A stretch of 64,000 nucleotides of DNA from positions 1 through 64,000 of IMG/VR virus record IMGVR_UViG_3300007512_000015. One strand, given 5' to 3'. Both the position numbers and the translations under genes were made by a program. The notes beneath the pieces are model-generated. The model worked only from the letters and a program-made list of their open reading frames with translations, was not told where the DNA came from and ran no database searches. Position 1 is the stretch's first letter. Each line of letters starts with the position of its first letter. Below are positions 8,592-16,589 of the stretch, in pieces. This DNA comes from a virus.

Positions 8592-8798
8592 ATGAAAAAC
8601 CTTATGTACTTCCTGTTCGTGTCCTTCCTCATCGCTTGTGGTGGGAAGGACGAGGATACCGGCGACTCCGGTAGCCTCGACTCTGACTCTGGTTCCGAAG
8701 ATTCTGGGGAAGCTGGAGATTCCGGCGACTCTGGTGAGTCTGGAGACTCTGGCGAGAGCGGCGACTCCGGTGAGAGCGGCGACTCTGGCGAAGAGTAG
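8592..8798 (+). CDS. Small lipoprotein with acidic GDSGES repeats
   Basis: 68 residues from MKNLMYFLFVSFLIACGG. The signal peptide ends in the lipobox LIAC, so the mature protein would start with a lipid-modified cysteine and sit in the cell envelope. The mature part is almost only Gly, Asp, Ser and Glu, with GDSGES-type units repeated about six times; the DNA of the repeats varies at third positions, so it is selected as protein. GGAG lies 6 bases before the ATG. It stands alone on the plus strand with its own promoter and a terminator. Possible roles are superinfection exclusion or host-surface change, both inference. Confidence 0.7.
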   Translation: MKNLMYFLFVSFLIACGGKDEDTGDSGSLDSDSGSEDSGEAGDSGDSGESGDSGESGDSGESGDSGEE

Positions 8799-8821
8799 GG
8801 TTCTTACCCTCCGGTAGTCGG

Positions 8822-8840
8822 CCTGCGCCTTTGGTGCAGG
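8822..8840. terminator. Bidirectional hairpin between convergent genes
   Basis: CCTGCGCC and GGTGCAGG form an 8-bp stem (one G-T pair) around a TTT loop. It lies between the lipoprotein stop (8798) and the stop of the gene at 8845, so it may end transcription from both sides. Confidence 0.5.
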
Positions 8841-8844
8841 TCGT

Positions 8845-9129
8845 CTACCCCTCTCCGATAGTATCCCTCTGTACCTGTGATTCTATCTGCTCTTCGAGGG
8901 CTGTCTGGAGAGTGACCATCTCCGAAAGGCTCATCGACTTGATGTTCTTGATCAAGTTTTCGGGAACAACCAGAAAAGCTGCCCCCGTTTCATGGGCGAG
9001 GTCATCAAACGAGTCGCGCAACTCGTCCATCTCTTCAAGATCGCAGCACTCATAAAGCTCAACGAGCACAAGATCCCCTTCCCGGACTCTGCTCGCTCTG
9101 ATGTCAGATACACCACAGGGTGGTTTCAC
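8845..9129 (-). CDS. Hypothetical protein downstream of the actin-like ATPase
   Basis: 94 residues. It overlaps the end of the actin-like gene by ATGA (9126-9129), a strong sign of translational coupling. N-terminal beta strand (GDLVLVELYECCD), a helix and a C-terminal helical tail (LSEMVTLQTALEEQIESQVQ). No family recognised. Its position suggests a partner of the actin-like protein, in the way ParR partners ParM, but it has no visible ribbon-helix-helix motif. This is the last gene of the operon that begins at 14170. Confidence 0.55.
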   Translation of the reverse strand: MKPPCGVSDIRASRVREGDLVLVELYECCDLEEMDELRDSFDDLAHETGAAFLVVPENLIKNIKSMSLSEMVTLQTALEEQIESQVQRDTIGEG

Positions 9130-10136
9130 TCTTCGTATTCCTGCATTGCCTGAATCAGAAGCCCACGGGCAACGGCGTTGAGAGGATCCGCAGCTTGGCG
9201 AATCTCACTGACTTCGATTGGGAAACGCTTACGCTTCCGCTCGAAGACCTTCTCGAAGAAAGGGAGGAAGTTCTCGGCAAGGCTTGTGCCGCCAGAGACA
9301 ACGATAGGGATTGCTGAAGGCAGCGAGAACCGATCCTTGATCCGGGCAAACTCGCGGGCCGTCTGGTCGATGCAATACTCAATCAGGCTCTTGTAGTAGA
9401 GAGCGATGGCTTCTTGCTCCCGGCCTTCCGGGTTCAGCAGGTCAATACCCTTCTCCTTGAGAGCGCAGATGCGGGACCTTGTAGAACCCACTGCGCGGGC
9501 CGCTCCCTCATCAATCCAATCCCCGCCTCGGGCTACGGAAAAAGACAGCCCCTCGATACCGTTGATCGCCAAAGCAAGGTTGCACATTCCCGAACCGAAG
9601 CTGATTCCGAGGCCCGAGAAGCCTTCCTTTGCAGTCTCCGCGAAGATGATAGCCATAGCCTCGTTGCTTGCAACGGCCTCGAACCCACACTCGGTCACAA
9701 TGCGCTCAAACACACCCCGGTGATAAACTACATCACGCTGCTCGTCTACGGGGGCTGCCGGGACCGAGAAGAAACACACCTCGTTCTTTTCAGCAGGCTC
9801 GCCCAAGACATTCTTGACCAAGACACCCAAAACATCGAGGGCCTCGTTCTCCCCGGCTGCAATCAGTCCTTGCGAAAGAGGGCGGCGTGCTTCCCGCCCG
9901 AACACGTTGGCCATATCGAGGGCGGCGTCACCTACAACGATGATGCCTTCGTCCTCCCCACGGTCGATGAAGTTCACACCGGAAAGTTTGAGCATCTTCT
10001 TGGCCCCTGATTCCAGGTCCAGGAAAGCATCGCGCATCCGAGAAGTCTCAACCTTGTCCCCGCCTTTTCGCCGTGCAGAAACCAGATTCATCGTCCCGAC
10101 ATCAAGACCAACACCCAATGTTTTCTTCGTTGCCAT
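9126..10136 (-). CDS. Actin-like ATPase (ParM/MreB/Hsp70 fold)
   Basis: 336 residues, the size of bacterial actins. Phosphate-1 motif GVGLDVGTMN near residue 8 (D12), phosphate-2 motif GISFGSGMCNLAL near residue 172, and adenosine motif IVVSGGTS near residue 285 mark the actin/Hsp70 ATPase fold. In phages, known members build filaments that segregate or position DNA, or belong to other filament systems. Unusually, it lies at the end of a late operon of neck/tail genes (from 14170) and not with replication genes. Coupled by ATGA to the small gene at 8845. The family call is firm; filament formation is inference. Confidence 0.8.
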   Translation of the reverse strand: MATKKTLGVGLDVGTMNLVSARRKGGDKVETSRMRDAFLDLESGAKKMLKLSGVNFIDRGEDEGIIVVGDAALDMANVFGREARRPLSQGLIAAGENEALDVLGVLVKNVLGEPAEKNEVCFFSVPAAPVDEQRDVVYHRGVFERIVTECGFEAVASNEAMAIIFAETAKEGFSGLGISFGSGMCNLALAINGIEGLSFSVARGGDWIDEGAARAVGSTRSRICALKEKGIDLLNPEGREQEAIALYYKSLIEYCIDQTAREFARIKDRFSLPSAIPIVVSGGTSLAENFLPFFEKVFERKRKRFPIEVSEIRQAADPLNAVARGLLIQAMQEYEE

Positions 10137-10144
10137 GAAAGCTC

Positions 10145-10834
10145 CTAATCTTCACTCTTGATGCCGCGCATCGCTTCTTGTGTTTTTCGACGCCTCAAAG
10201 CCCGGAGGGCTTCGTTAGCAGCATCCAATCCACCGGACTGGGACTCTGACGCCTGCACTTGGACTTCAGAGTCCAAATCGTCCCTAACGATACCCGTGGG
10301 AATGTAAACGGGTTCATCAGGACCAGCGGAGCGTGGGCCAGCAGCGTTCGAGCCGCCTCCTTGCGAAGCCGGTCTGCTTTGGAGAGCGTTTTCGATAGTC
10401 CTCTGGAGGCGTTCCTCTACCTCTGCGATTCCAGGAGCCGTGTTCAGTTGCCCGACAACGGCTGCTGCGGCTTGTTGTGCGGCTGCTGCTGCGGCTTGTT
10501 GGACGAGGTCTGCCACCTGTTCTGGTGTCATGCCCGCCTCTTTTGCAGCTTGTTGGATTTGCTGCTGCTTGCCGAAAGGCTTCTGAAGCCCTGCCTTTCG
10601 GGGCCTGCTCAACGCACCAGCTATGGCTGGTGGTCGTCTGGGGGGATCCTTGGACACCTTACACCTCTTTCTGAACGATACCCTCACCTTCCCAAGACGG
10701 ATGAGTTGAGCCAAGCAAGCGGAAGAATCGGCCTTCTCTTTGGGAACCCAGGTGTGGGTTCCTGGACGAACCCACACACCCAAGTCTTGAATATAGACAG
10801 GCTGTGGGGACTCAATCCGGGCTTCCAAAGTCAT
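10145..10834 (-). CDS. Gln/Ala-rich predicted virion protein
   Basis: 229 residues from MTLEARIESPQPVYIQDLG; this start is chosen because it overlaps the preceding stop as ATGA (10831-10834). The N-terminal 60 residues hold a compact beta motif (QDLGVWVRPGTHTWV), also seen in small phage head/tail-associated proteins. The middle is a helical Gln/Ala-rich stretch (PEQVADLVQQAAAAAAQQ), and the C-terminus is charged. Probable structural or assembly role in the neck operon. Confidence 0.55.
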   Translation of the reverse strand: MTLEARIESPQPVYIQDLGVWVRPGTHTWVPKEKADSSACLAQLIRLGKVRVSFRKRCKVSKDPPRRPPAIAGALSRPRKAGLQKPFGKQQQIQQAAKEAGMTPEQVADLVQQAAAAAAQQAAAAVVGQLNTAPGIAEVEERLQRTIENALQSRPASQGGGSNAAGPRSAGPDEPVYIPTGIVRDDLDSEVQVQASESQSGGLDAANEALRALRRRKTQEAMRGIKSED

Positions 10835-11412
10835 AGCAACGGGTCCGATTGTTCTAAAAGGGGGATAACGGCTGCTTTGATGATGTACTCGGCTGCCTTC
10901 AACCTTCCCTTCTTGATTCCTTTCTGGAGGAACCCATACCGGGCGAAACCGGGATGGATCCAAGCATCTTGGGTAGTGAATGGGGCGTACCGAATAATCA
11001 CCTTTCCTGTAGCGGTGACAATGGGCACCGCGTACTTACTCGACTGCACCTTACCCGGACGCTGGGGGAACGGTTCCGCTCCAGCAGCACGGCCAGTAAG
11101 CCATGTCATAGGGTAGGGATCTTTTCCTTCCTCCCACACCTCCGCGTAAGGCCAGTCAGACGAAATCTCGATGGTGCGAGCGCCGCGTAAGGAATACTCG
11201 AAAGAATCCTTGAACTCGTTGGTGTTGGGGATGGGCACCGGCTCCCCACGCCCTCGAACGCCTCGGGCCATAGCCGCTGCTTTGATGATCTCGGACTTCA
11301 CGCTATCCAGGATGATGACACCGACCTGATTCATCACCTCCGGGGTGAGGTCAACCTTCTCCCCGACCAGCTTGCTCCAAGGCTTTCCATACACGCCCTT
11401 CAACCTTGCCAT
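10831..11412 (-). CDS. Neck/tail completion protein candidate
   Basis: 193 residues from MARLKGVYGKPWSKL; the start overlaps the previous stop as TGATG. The core FKDSFEYSLRGARTIEISSD with PYAEVWEEGKDPYPMTWLT resembles the HK97-gp10/tail-completion type, where a strand pair of the kind S-x-E-I-x-S-D-x-P-Y-A is common. Central segment APFTTQDAWIHPGFARYGF also fits (the conserved HPG). Likely sits at the head-tail joint. Confidence 0.6.
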   Translation of the reverse strand: MARLKGVYGKPWSKLVGEKVDLTPEVMNQVGVIILDSVKSEIIKAAAMARGVRGRGEPVPIPNTNEFKDSFEYSLRGARTIEISSDWPYAEVWEEGKDPYPMTWLTGRAAGAEPFPQRPGKVQSSKYAVPIVTATGKVIIRYAPFTTQDAWIHPGFARYGFLQKGIKKGRLKAAEYIIKAAVIPLLEQSDPLL

Positions 11413-11729
11413 CAAGACCCCCAAAAGGCTTTGTAGAGGCCCAAAGCAAACCCAGAGATGGAAAGGAAAATGCTGACGTATGAGATAGCCTTTGCTCGTC
11501 GTGCGTGCTCATAGGCTTCGCCCAGGTTGTCGCGCTGAATCTTGTACTTGAAATGGTCGAAAGGGTGCAGGCCCGGAATCCGCTCGAAGAAATCCTTACA
11601 CTCCCGTTCTTCCCAAACATCATGGTCGGCAAGGCGAATCTGATACCACATACAGACCCCAGCGTACTTCTTCTCCGGGTGGCTGTCCGGGTACTTATTC
11701 CATAGCCCGCATCGTCCACAACGGGCCAT
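11412..11729 (-). CDS. Small protein with Cys-rich start and C-terminal membrane segment
   Basis: 105 residues. MARCGRCGLWNKYP contains a CxxC, with further cysteines at about 26 and 44, and may bind a metal. The C-terminus has one hydrophobic helix (SYVSIFLSISGFALGLYKAF). Its start shares a base with the previous stop and its stop overlaps the next start. Function unknown. Confidence 0.55.
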   Translation of the reverse strand: MARCGRCGLWNKYPDSHPEKKYAGVCMWYQIRLADHDVWEERECKDFFERIPGLHPFDHFKYKIQRDNLGEAYEHARRAKAISYVSIFLSISGFALGLYKAFWGS

Positions 11730-13867
11730 CAGGATCCTTTACCGCCGTAGGTGATGTTGGCCCACACGGGGGTGCGGCCTCGTTGCTCACGGCCATCCTC
11801 AATCTTCGGGACTTCGGTTCCCATTGGAGTGGCTTGGTAGTCAAATCCGACAGGGTACGGTTGAGCGTCCTCGCAAGGGGCTTCTTCTGGCCGCGTGTAG
11901 CGAGTCTCGGGCCATGTAAGCTCCTCCAGCCCGACAAGAGGAACCTTGTATCGAATATCTCCGGTATCCAGGTATCCGATCTGAAAAGCCTGTTGAAGAA
12001 TGACACCCCGCACTCCAGTTCTACGAACTGGACCGATTGAGTACCGCTCCCCGTTCTGCTTCACGATGAAATCCCGCTGCGACATCATCGGGCTGGGGCC
12101 TGTCCAAACCTCATAGTTGTGCTCAAGCCTGCGCCCATTAGCGGTCTGGGTCACTCTACGCTCCGCATCATCAGGCCCGATGATGAGATCAATCGGCCCC
12201 TCGTACCCTCCCTCGTAGCCAGTGCCGAAGCAGGTTTCACAAGTGTTCAGGGGTTGTTCTGTGTACTCCAACAACCGAGGGTCCCACGAACATCGGCAGG
12301 CTGTCCCACTTACACGGCGAATAAACAGCTTCACGCGCTCGCCGCCCTGCTCCAAAATCCAACGATTCCTCCGAATCGCCTCTTTCCAGATGTAGTCCAG
12401 CTTCTCGCTGTTCATAGGGGAGATGGGTTCGGAGTACCCCAAAGGGGTTTCTACAAGACCCGAAGGGCTTTCCCCTGAAGGGTCCACCGCGACCGTGGTG
12501 ACCCGGTAAAAAACCTTGGCCTTCTTGTCGAGGTCCCCCACCAAATCACGGCGACCCCAGGTGTACGACACCACCACCGAAGAGGTTCCATCTGCTTTGG
12601 GCAATGGGGGCCTCACCCATGATTCAGTGGTGACATCCCAAGTGCTGGCTGTAACGAGGTCAATCTCTCCGGTAGGCCCAAAGACCTGTCCGACCGGAGC
12701 CAGACGGCCATCTACATAAACGGTCACGTCGGTGGGGGAGTCTGCGGGAAGGTAGGGACCGGAACCCTTCACGATAGGTGTCTGCCTCGTAGTCAGACGC
12801 CAGAGAACCCCGTTTGGGGCGTCCCCTTTGTAAATCCAGGAGGCGTCCCACGACACAACCTCATTGGAAACTTCAACGCGGTCAGCACGGTCCCGGAAAA
12901 AGTTAGTGCCTACCGGGACTCGGTTGACTCTAAAGTAAGGACCTCTCTCCCCAGTATCAGAGCGATACACGTTCACTCCGATAATGGTCCACATAGTGTT
13001 GGACTTACCAGGACACGGCGTGCCGCTTCCTCCCGTAGTCTGTGAATCAGAGAGGGTAAACGCACTGGAGGTCGTGGCGATCTGGATGCCGTCGCCCAGA
13101 TAACCGTCCTGGAAAGCAGAGATGGTTACGCTGGCCCCGAAATGGTGGTGCAGTTCATCAGTGCTGCCCTCCAAAGAAGCCGTCACAAACCCCAGGTTGT
13201 TGGCTGAATCATTGATGGCATCGGCAATAGAAGTGGCAGTGTCGAAGTTGCTGGGTCCGACCTGGAAATCCATGCCTCCCACCGTCCTGGAATCAGAGGA
13301 AGCCGTGAGAACTTGATCCCCGATAGTGAGTGTGGCTGCTTCAGCCCCTCCGCAGAGGGCGGCTCCAGAAATCCCGAACAGGCTTGATCCAGTCCAGAGG
13401 TCGATTGCGTTGCCTGCGGAACCCGGAGTCACCGCAGTCAGATCCACGGTCCCTCCGGTAGCCACAGCATCAACAATGCCCCAGCCGCCTATCGTTCCGG
13501 TGTTGATGGCTGTTGCGATGTTGGCAGCAACCACGGCAGGGTCCGCAGAAGACCCGTCGAACTCATCGGCTGCTGTGGGCGCACCCGCCACCGACGTGAC
13601 GACGTACCCCGCAATAGAGAAGGTCGCACCCGCTGTGACGGAGCCAGACACCACAATGGAACCCGTAGCTGCCGTCAGGACAGCGGGGGTTCCTGTGACT
13701 GCAACGGACACGGTAGCCCGTGTAGTAGGCGTGGCTGGGCCGGTGCTGATCTCCGAAGGGTCGTCCCAACGGAGATCGGTATCCGTACCCGTGAAGGCCG
13801 ACATCGCCGTACCGTTCATGGGAGGCCACGGAAACTCACCCGATGCTGGATCCCAGCCAGCCGCCAT
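11729..13867 (-). CDS. Large neck/head-closure-like structural protein
   Basis: 712 residues. Residues about 45-300 are Thr/Val/Ala-rich repeats of an Ig-like inserted domain (SVTAGATFSIAGYVVTSV, SAGNAIDLW), also found in the protein at 49672. The C-terminal 220 residues hold TCETCFGTGYEGGYEGPIDL, then MSQRDFIVKQNGERYSIGP, a combination I know from phage neck or head-closure proteins, with the CxxCFGTG knuckle likely binding metal. It is the second gene of the operon starting at 14170. The head-closure assignment is a family inference; the structural class is safer. Confidence 0.6.
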   Translation of the reverse strand: MAAGWDPASGEFPWPPMNGTAMSAFTGTDTDLRWDDPSEISTGPATPTTRATVSVAVTGTPAVLTAATGSIVVSGSVTAGATFSIAGYVVTSVAGAPTAADEFDGSSADPAVVAANIATAINTGTIGGWGIVDAVATGGTVDLTAVTPGSAGNAIDLWTGSSLFGISGAALCGGAEAATLTIGDQVLTASSDSRTVGGMDFQVGPSNFDTATSIADAINDSANNLGFVTASLEGSTDELHHHFGASVTISAFQDGYLGDGIQIATTSSAFTLSDSQTTGGSGTPCPGKSNTMWTIIGVNVYRSDTGERGPYFRVNRVPVGTNFFRDRADRVEVSNEVVSWDASWIYKGDAPNGVLWRLTTRQTPIVKGSGPYLPADSPTDVTVYVDGRLAPVGQVFGPTGEIDLVTASTWDVTTESWVRPPLPKADGTSSVVVSYTWGRRDLVGDLDKKAKVFYRVTTVAVDPSGESPSGLVETPLGYSEPISPMNSEKLDYIWKEAIRRNRWILEQGGERVKLFIRRVSGTACRCSWDPRLLEYTEQPLNTCETCFGTGYEGGYEGPIDLIIGPDDAERRVTQTANGRRLEHNYEVWTGPSPMMSQRDFIVKQNGERYSIGPVRRTGVRGVILQQAFQIGYLDTGDIRYKVPLVGLEELTWPETRYTRPEEAPCEDAQPYPVGFDYQATPMGTEVPKIEDGREQRGRTPVWANITYGGKGS

Positions 13868-13870
13868 ACC

Positions 13871-14170
13871 TTACTCCTTTACAACCATAGCCTTTCCTTC
13901 AGGAGTCATGCGCCAAGGAGTCCCGTCGGGGATCTCCAACCGCTTTGCCTCTTGCTGGAGCAGACGGGTTGCCTCATCATCAAGGCGGTAAATCTCCTTG
14001 AGAAGCCGGTCCTTGTGGACTTCAACACGTCCGACTTCCGTAAGGAGGTTGTTGGTTTGGCCTCGAAGGGCTGTAACTCCATGAAGAACCTGGGGAGAGA
14101 CATCTCCCAGAACCCCCTCCTCGGGAGCCTCGGTCTTCGTGGTCTTCTTGCGGGTACTCTGCTTTGCCAT
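13871..14170 (-). CDS. Small helical protein, first gene of neck operon
   Basis: 99 residues. Lys/Thr-rich start (MAKQSTRKKTTKTEAPEEG), then a predicted coiled coil from about residue 35 to 82 (NNLLTEVGRVEVHKDRLLKE) and a C-terminal WRMTPEGKAMVVKE. GGAGG precedes the ATG and a late-type promoter lies at 14220-14237. No family known. Confidence 0.6.
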   Translation of the reverse strand: MAKQSTRKKTTKTEAPEEGVLGDVSPQVLHGVTALRGQTNNLLTEVGRVEVHKDRLLKEIYRLDDEATRLLQQEAKRLEIPDGTPWRMTPEGKAMVVKE

Positions 14171-14219
14171 GCTGTGAATCCTCCTGCATGAGATGCTTCC
14201 CGCCTAACATCATTCAGCG

Positions 14220-14237
14220 GGGATAAGGACGTTACCG
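14220..14237 (-). promoter_or_regulatory. Late-promoter-like element of the neck operon
   Basis: Reads CGGTAA-CGTCCT-TATCCC on the minus strand, 49 bases before the ATG at 14170. It would drive seven genes down to the actin-like ATPase and its partner. Confidence 0.5.
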
Positions 14238-14253
14238 CGCACAAGGAGAGACG

Positions 14254-14484
14254 ATGCGTACCAAGGCAGAAGAAAACTTCATTGACCAGTACACAAGGTC
14301 CCTTTTGGTGAAGTGGGGGGACGCTCTTATCAGAAGCACGACGCCCGCAATGCACCCGGTTATCGGGGGTGCCGACGAACCCTACACGCAACACGCCATA
14401 AACAAGGGCTGGGTGACCAAGCGGGAACCCAGGCGGCTGACCTCCAAAGGATGGGCTACCGCAGCGAGCTTCCTGAAACGGTGA
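14254..14484 (+). CDS. Small conserved phage protein
   Basis: 76 residues, AGGAG 6 bases before the ATG. The C-terminal half, HAINKGWVTKREPRRLTSKG followed by WATAASFLKR, resembles short winged-helix-like phage proteins ending in LTSKGWATAASFLKR; it may bind DNA. The last codons CGG-TGA form part of the next promoter element. Confidence 0.55.
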   Translation: MRTKAEENFIDQYTRSLLVKWGDALIRSTTPAMHPVIGGADEPYTQHAINKGWVTKREPRRLTSKGWATAASFLKR

Positions 14485-14496
14485 CCTCCCTATCTA
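14479..14496 (+). promoter_or_regulatory. Late-promoter-like element overlapping a stop codon
   Basis: Reads CGGTGA-CCTCCC-TATCTA on the plus strand. The CGG and TGA are the last codon and stop of the preceding gene. It ends 35 bases before the TTG start at 14532. Confidence 0.45.
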
Positions 14497-14531
14497 CAAT
14501 GCTTTACGAACGATGAATCGGGAGGATTCCC

Positions 14532-14894
14532 TTGAAGGTTTTTTATCTACACCGCTTGGAGGACGAGTCGGGGGTGAGCGGTACAGGCCGAATCGCGCAA
14601 GGCTTCGTGGCCGACAACGGTCGAGTGGCCTTGTTCTGGTTGTCCGAACACCCCTCTGTGAACCTATACGACAGTATCGGAGACATCCAATCCATCCACG
14701 GACACGAGGGGAAAACAGAACTACGGTTCGAGCCAGACTACAAAAGGGCTTTCAATGAAGTGACCAGCGCACTTGGCTCCCTGACACTGCCCGAACTCAT
14801 AGCCTCCAGACTTCCCCCTGAAGGCACGGCGTCAAAGCTGATGAAGCCCCCGGATGACCCCAAAAAGGGGGATTCTCCCCCCTCCCCTACATAG
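14532..14894 (+). CDS. Conserved phage protein of unknown function
   Basis: 120 residues, TTG start with GGAGG 6 bases upstream. The core HRLEDESGVSGTGRIAQGFV, ALFWLSEHPSVNLYDSI and IHGHEGKTELRF matches a family I recall in phages and plasmids (ESGVSGTG..AEG, W.TEHPS..., HGH.G.T). Compact beta-sheet fold expected. No known function. Confidence 0.6.
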   Translation: MKVFYLHRLEDESGVSGTGRIAQGFVADNGRVALFWLSEHPSVNLYDSIGDIQSIHGHEGKTELRFEPDYKRAFNEVTSALGSLTLPELIASRLPPEGTASKLMKPPDDPKKGDSPPSPT

Positions 14895-14945
14895 GAATCA
14901 CCCTTCCAGGAGGGAGGGCAGGAGGTAGGCCAATGGAGTGTCAAT

Positions 14946-14971
14946 AGTGTCTCCCAGTTTAGTGAGACACT
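14946..14971 (+). promoter_or_regulatory. Hairpin with imperfect direct repeats before the coiled-coil membrane gene
   Basis: AGTGTCTC and GAGACACT form a perfect 8-bp stem around a 10-base loop. The loop/right arm GTTTAGTGAGAC is echoed by GTTTAGCGAGAC at 14974-14985, just before the ATG at 14990. It could be an operator or a translation-control hairpin; the two GAGAC copies suggest protein binding. No late-type promoter is seen here. Confidence 0.35.
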
Positions 14972-14989
14972 ACGTTTAGCGAGACCCTA

Positions 14990-15400
14990 ATGACCGACTC
15001 CTTCATCAGCCAACTTCTCGACTTCGGGGCGTTAGGCATCTTCGCCGGGTTTCTCATATGGCAGCATATGAAGATGCAGGGCCGTCTCGACAAGTTGATT
15101 GAAGGTTTCCAGAGCCAGCTAAAAGAGATTGAAGGCGGCCACGAAGGGCGTATCGAGAAGATGCGGCTTCGTTATGATTCAGTCATCGAGGCTTACCGCA
15201 AAGAGGCCAAGGAATGCCACGACATGATGGCTGACTGCAAACACGCCATAGCCACCCAGATGCAGGAATCAAACACCAAGCTGGAACAGGTGGCAGAGGA
15301 TGTACGGACAGGGCTATCCGAGATGCGTGACCACTACAGGGACATGGAAATCGCCAAGGAAGCCAAGAAGCTGGCCAAAGAGGCGGCCAAAGAGGACTAA
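14990..15400 (+). CDS. Membrane-anchored coiled-coil protein
   Basis: 136 residues. One N-terminal membrane segment (about 8-24, LLDFGALGIFAGFLIW) followed by about 110 residues of Lys/Glu-rich helix that should form a long coiled coil. This architecture occurs in phage spanin- or holin-accessory-like proteins. The stop overlaps by 4 bases the convergent gene at 15397-15648, which has the same architecture. Confidence 0.6.
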   Translation: MTDSFISQLLDFGALGIFAGFLIWQHMKMQGRLDKLIEGFQSQLKEIEGGHEGRIEKMRLRYDSVIEAYRKEAKECHDMMADCKHAIATQMQESNTKLEQVAEDVRTGLSEMRDHYRDMEIAKEAKKLAKEAAKED

Positions 15401-15648
15401 TCCTCGTCCCGGTTGCGGCGATACCGCTTCTCAACCTTGTTGATGTCTGATCGGACAGTGGAGACTTCACCCTGAAGCTCGGTGACGCGCTCCCTCATCT
15501 CCGATAGGTCATCTTCAAGGCGCGTCAGACGATGTTCCGTGGTGTAGTAGAACCCCACAATGGCGGCTACCGCAGCAAGAACGGGCAAGAGGCCCTTGAT
15601 TTGAAGAATGAGGTCGATGGGTTTGGAGTTGGTGGGTTCGTCTGCCAT
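15397..15648 (-). CDS. Membrane-anchored coiled-coil protein, convergent partner
   Basis: 83 residues from MADEPTNSKPIDLILQI; a longer frame to 15750 lies inside the preceding gene, so the inner ATG is chosen. One membrane segment (about 16-36, LLPVLAAVAAIVGFYYT), then a heptad-rich helix (RLEDDLSEMRERVTELQGEV) and a basic tail. Like its convergent neighbour it could act in lysis or membrane anchoring. Function not proven. Confidence 0.6.
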   Translation of the reverse strand: MADEPTNSKPIDLILQIKGLLPVLAAVAAIVGFYYTTEHRLTRLEDDLSEMRERVTELQGEVSTVRSDINKVEKRYRRNRDED

Positions 15649-15655
15649 GAAGGTC

Positions 15656-16549
15656 CTAAATGAAGTTCCGGGGAGACAGAACCCCTCTCCCAACGTAGGG
15701 GCCAAAAGCAGAACGGACGCCGCGCCCAAACCGGGGTTGCGCCAAGCCACGCATGTACTTTGTGGTCCTCACCTTTGCTTCAGTGAGTTTGTCCCACTGC
15801 TCTTCGGCGTTCTGCTTCAGGGACTCGTACTTGGAGGATTTCTCAATAGACAGAGAGATTCCCCCAATCGAGTAGTCAAACTCGTTGGCGACCCAGTTGT
15901 ATGCCAAGGCTTGGGCAGCGTTCACCAACGCTCCCCAAAGGATCGCCGCTTTCCACACCGCTTTGTTGGCGCACAGCTTATCCAGAGTGGAAAGCTCTTC
16001 CGTCTCTGGGGGGTGCATGTTCCACTTCCAGAGGGCGATTTCCAGGTACTGAACGAACTCCTCGTCAGTCCAGATGTACCCGAACACCTGATTGTAGCAA
16101 CCAACGGTGCCCTCTCCCTCTGGTGGCATGAAACGGTAGTTGCGATCCGGGTCGTTATCCCTCGTCATGAACCGCATCTTGGTGATGAGGTCCTGGATGC
16201 AGTCCGTGTAAATCGAAGCAGTGGTCACAGCGGCATCCACCACACCAAACTCTTGGACCGCGCCCTCTTCAGGAGACGCCGCCGTTTCCCTGAAAAGCCA
16301 GCGGATACGGTAGTCTCCGGGCGTGGCATTCGGGGGGATCTGGAGGCTTGCGTAGTATTCGCCCACTGCGGGGTTCACAGGGGTTCGCCCTGCACTTCCG
16401 ATGAGAACCTCGGCGCAAGTGGCCGGGTCTACATAGTAGAGGGCGTAGGAGATAGCGAAGGCGTTGGTAGGATTGCCCGCAGAGTTCGACAAGAAGATGT
16501 CGAGGTCATTCCTACCAAGGGTTTCTCCTGGTGTGAATACAACGCCCAT
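15656..16549 (-). CDS. Predicted virion structural protein
   Basis: 297 residues. The first 115 residues are an Ig-like beta domain (GDYRIRWLFRE, with IPPNATPGDYRIRW typical of such domains). The C-terminal part is helical, with EEFVQYLEIALWKWNMHPPE and WGALVNAAQALAYNWVANEF. The two-part layout recurs in large-phage virion proteins of the neck region. Late-type promoter at 16572-16589. Confidence 0.55.
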   Translation of the reverse strand: MGVVFTPGETLGRNDLDIFLSNSAGNPTNAFAISYALYYVDPATCAEVLIGSAGRTPVNPAVGEYYASLQIPPNATPGDYRIRWLFRETAASPEEGAVQEFGVVDAAVTTASIYTDCIQDLITKMRFMTRDNDPDRNYRFMPPEGEGTVGCYNQVFGYIWTDEEFVQYLEIALWKWNMHPPETEELSTLDKLCANKAVWKAAILWGALVNAAQALAYNWVANEFDYSIGGISLSIEKSSKYESLKQNAEEQWDKLTEAKVRTTKYMRGLAQPRFGRGVRSAFGPYVGRGVLSPRNFI

Positions 16550-16571
16550 GTCGAACCTCCGCTATTCTCAA

Positions 16572-16589
16572 ACCATAAGGGAACTAACG
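16572..16589 (-). promoter_or_regulatory. Late-promoter-like element overlapping a stop codon
   Basis: Reads CGTTAG-TTCCCT-TATGGT on the minus strand, 22 bases before the ATG at 16549. It includes the stop TAG of the gene at 16584. One mismatch in the CGGT block. Confidence 0.4.

Noticed and set aside
8650-8798. Repeated GGCGACTCCGGTGAG units as a possible CRISPR-like array
   Set aside because: Units are 12-18 bases without spacers, lie in frame and encode the Gly-Asp-Ser-Gly-Glu tail of the lipoprotein.
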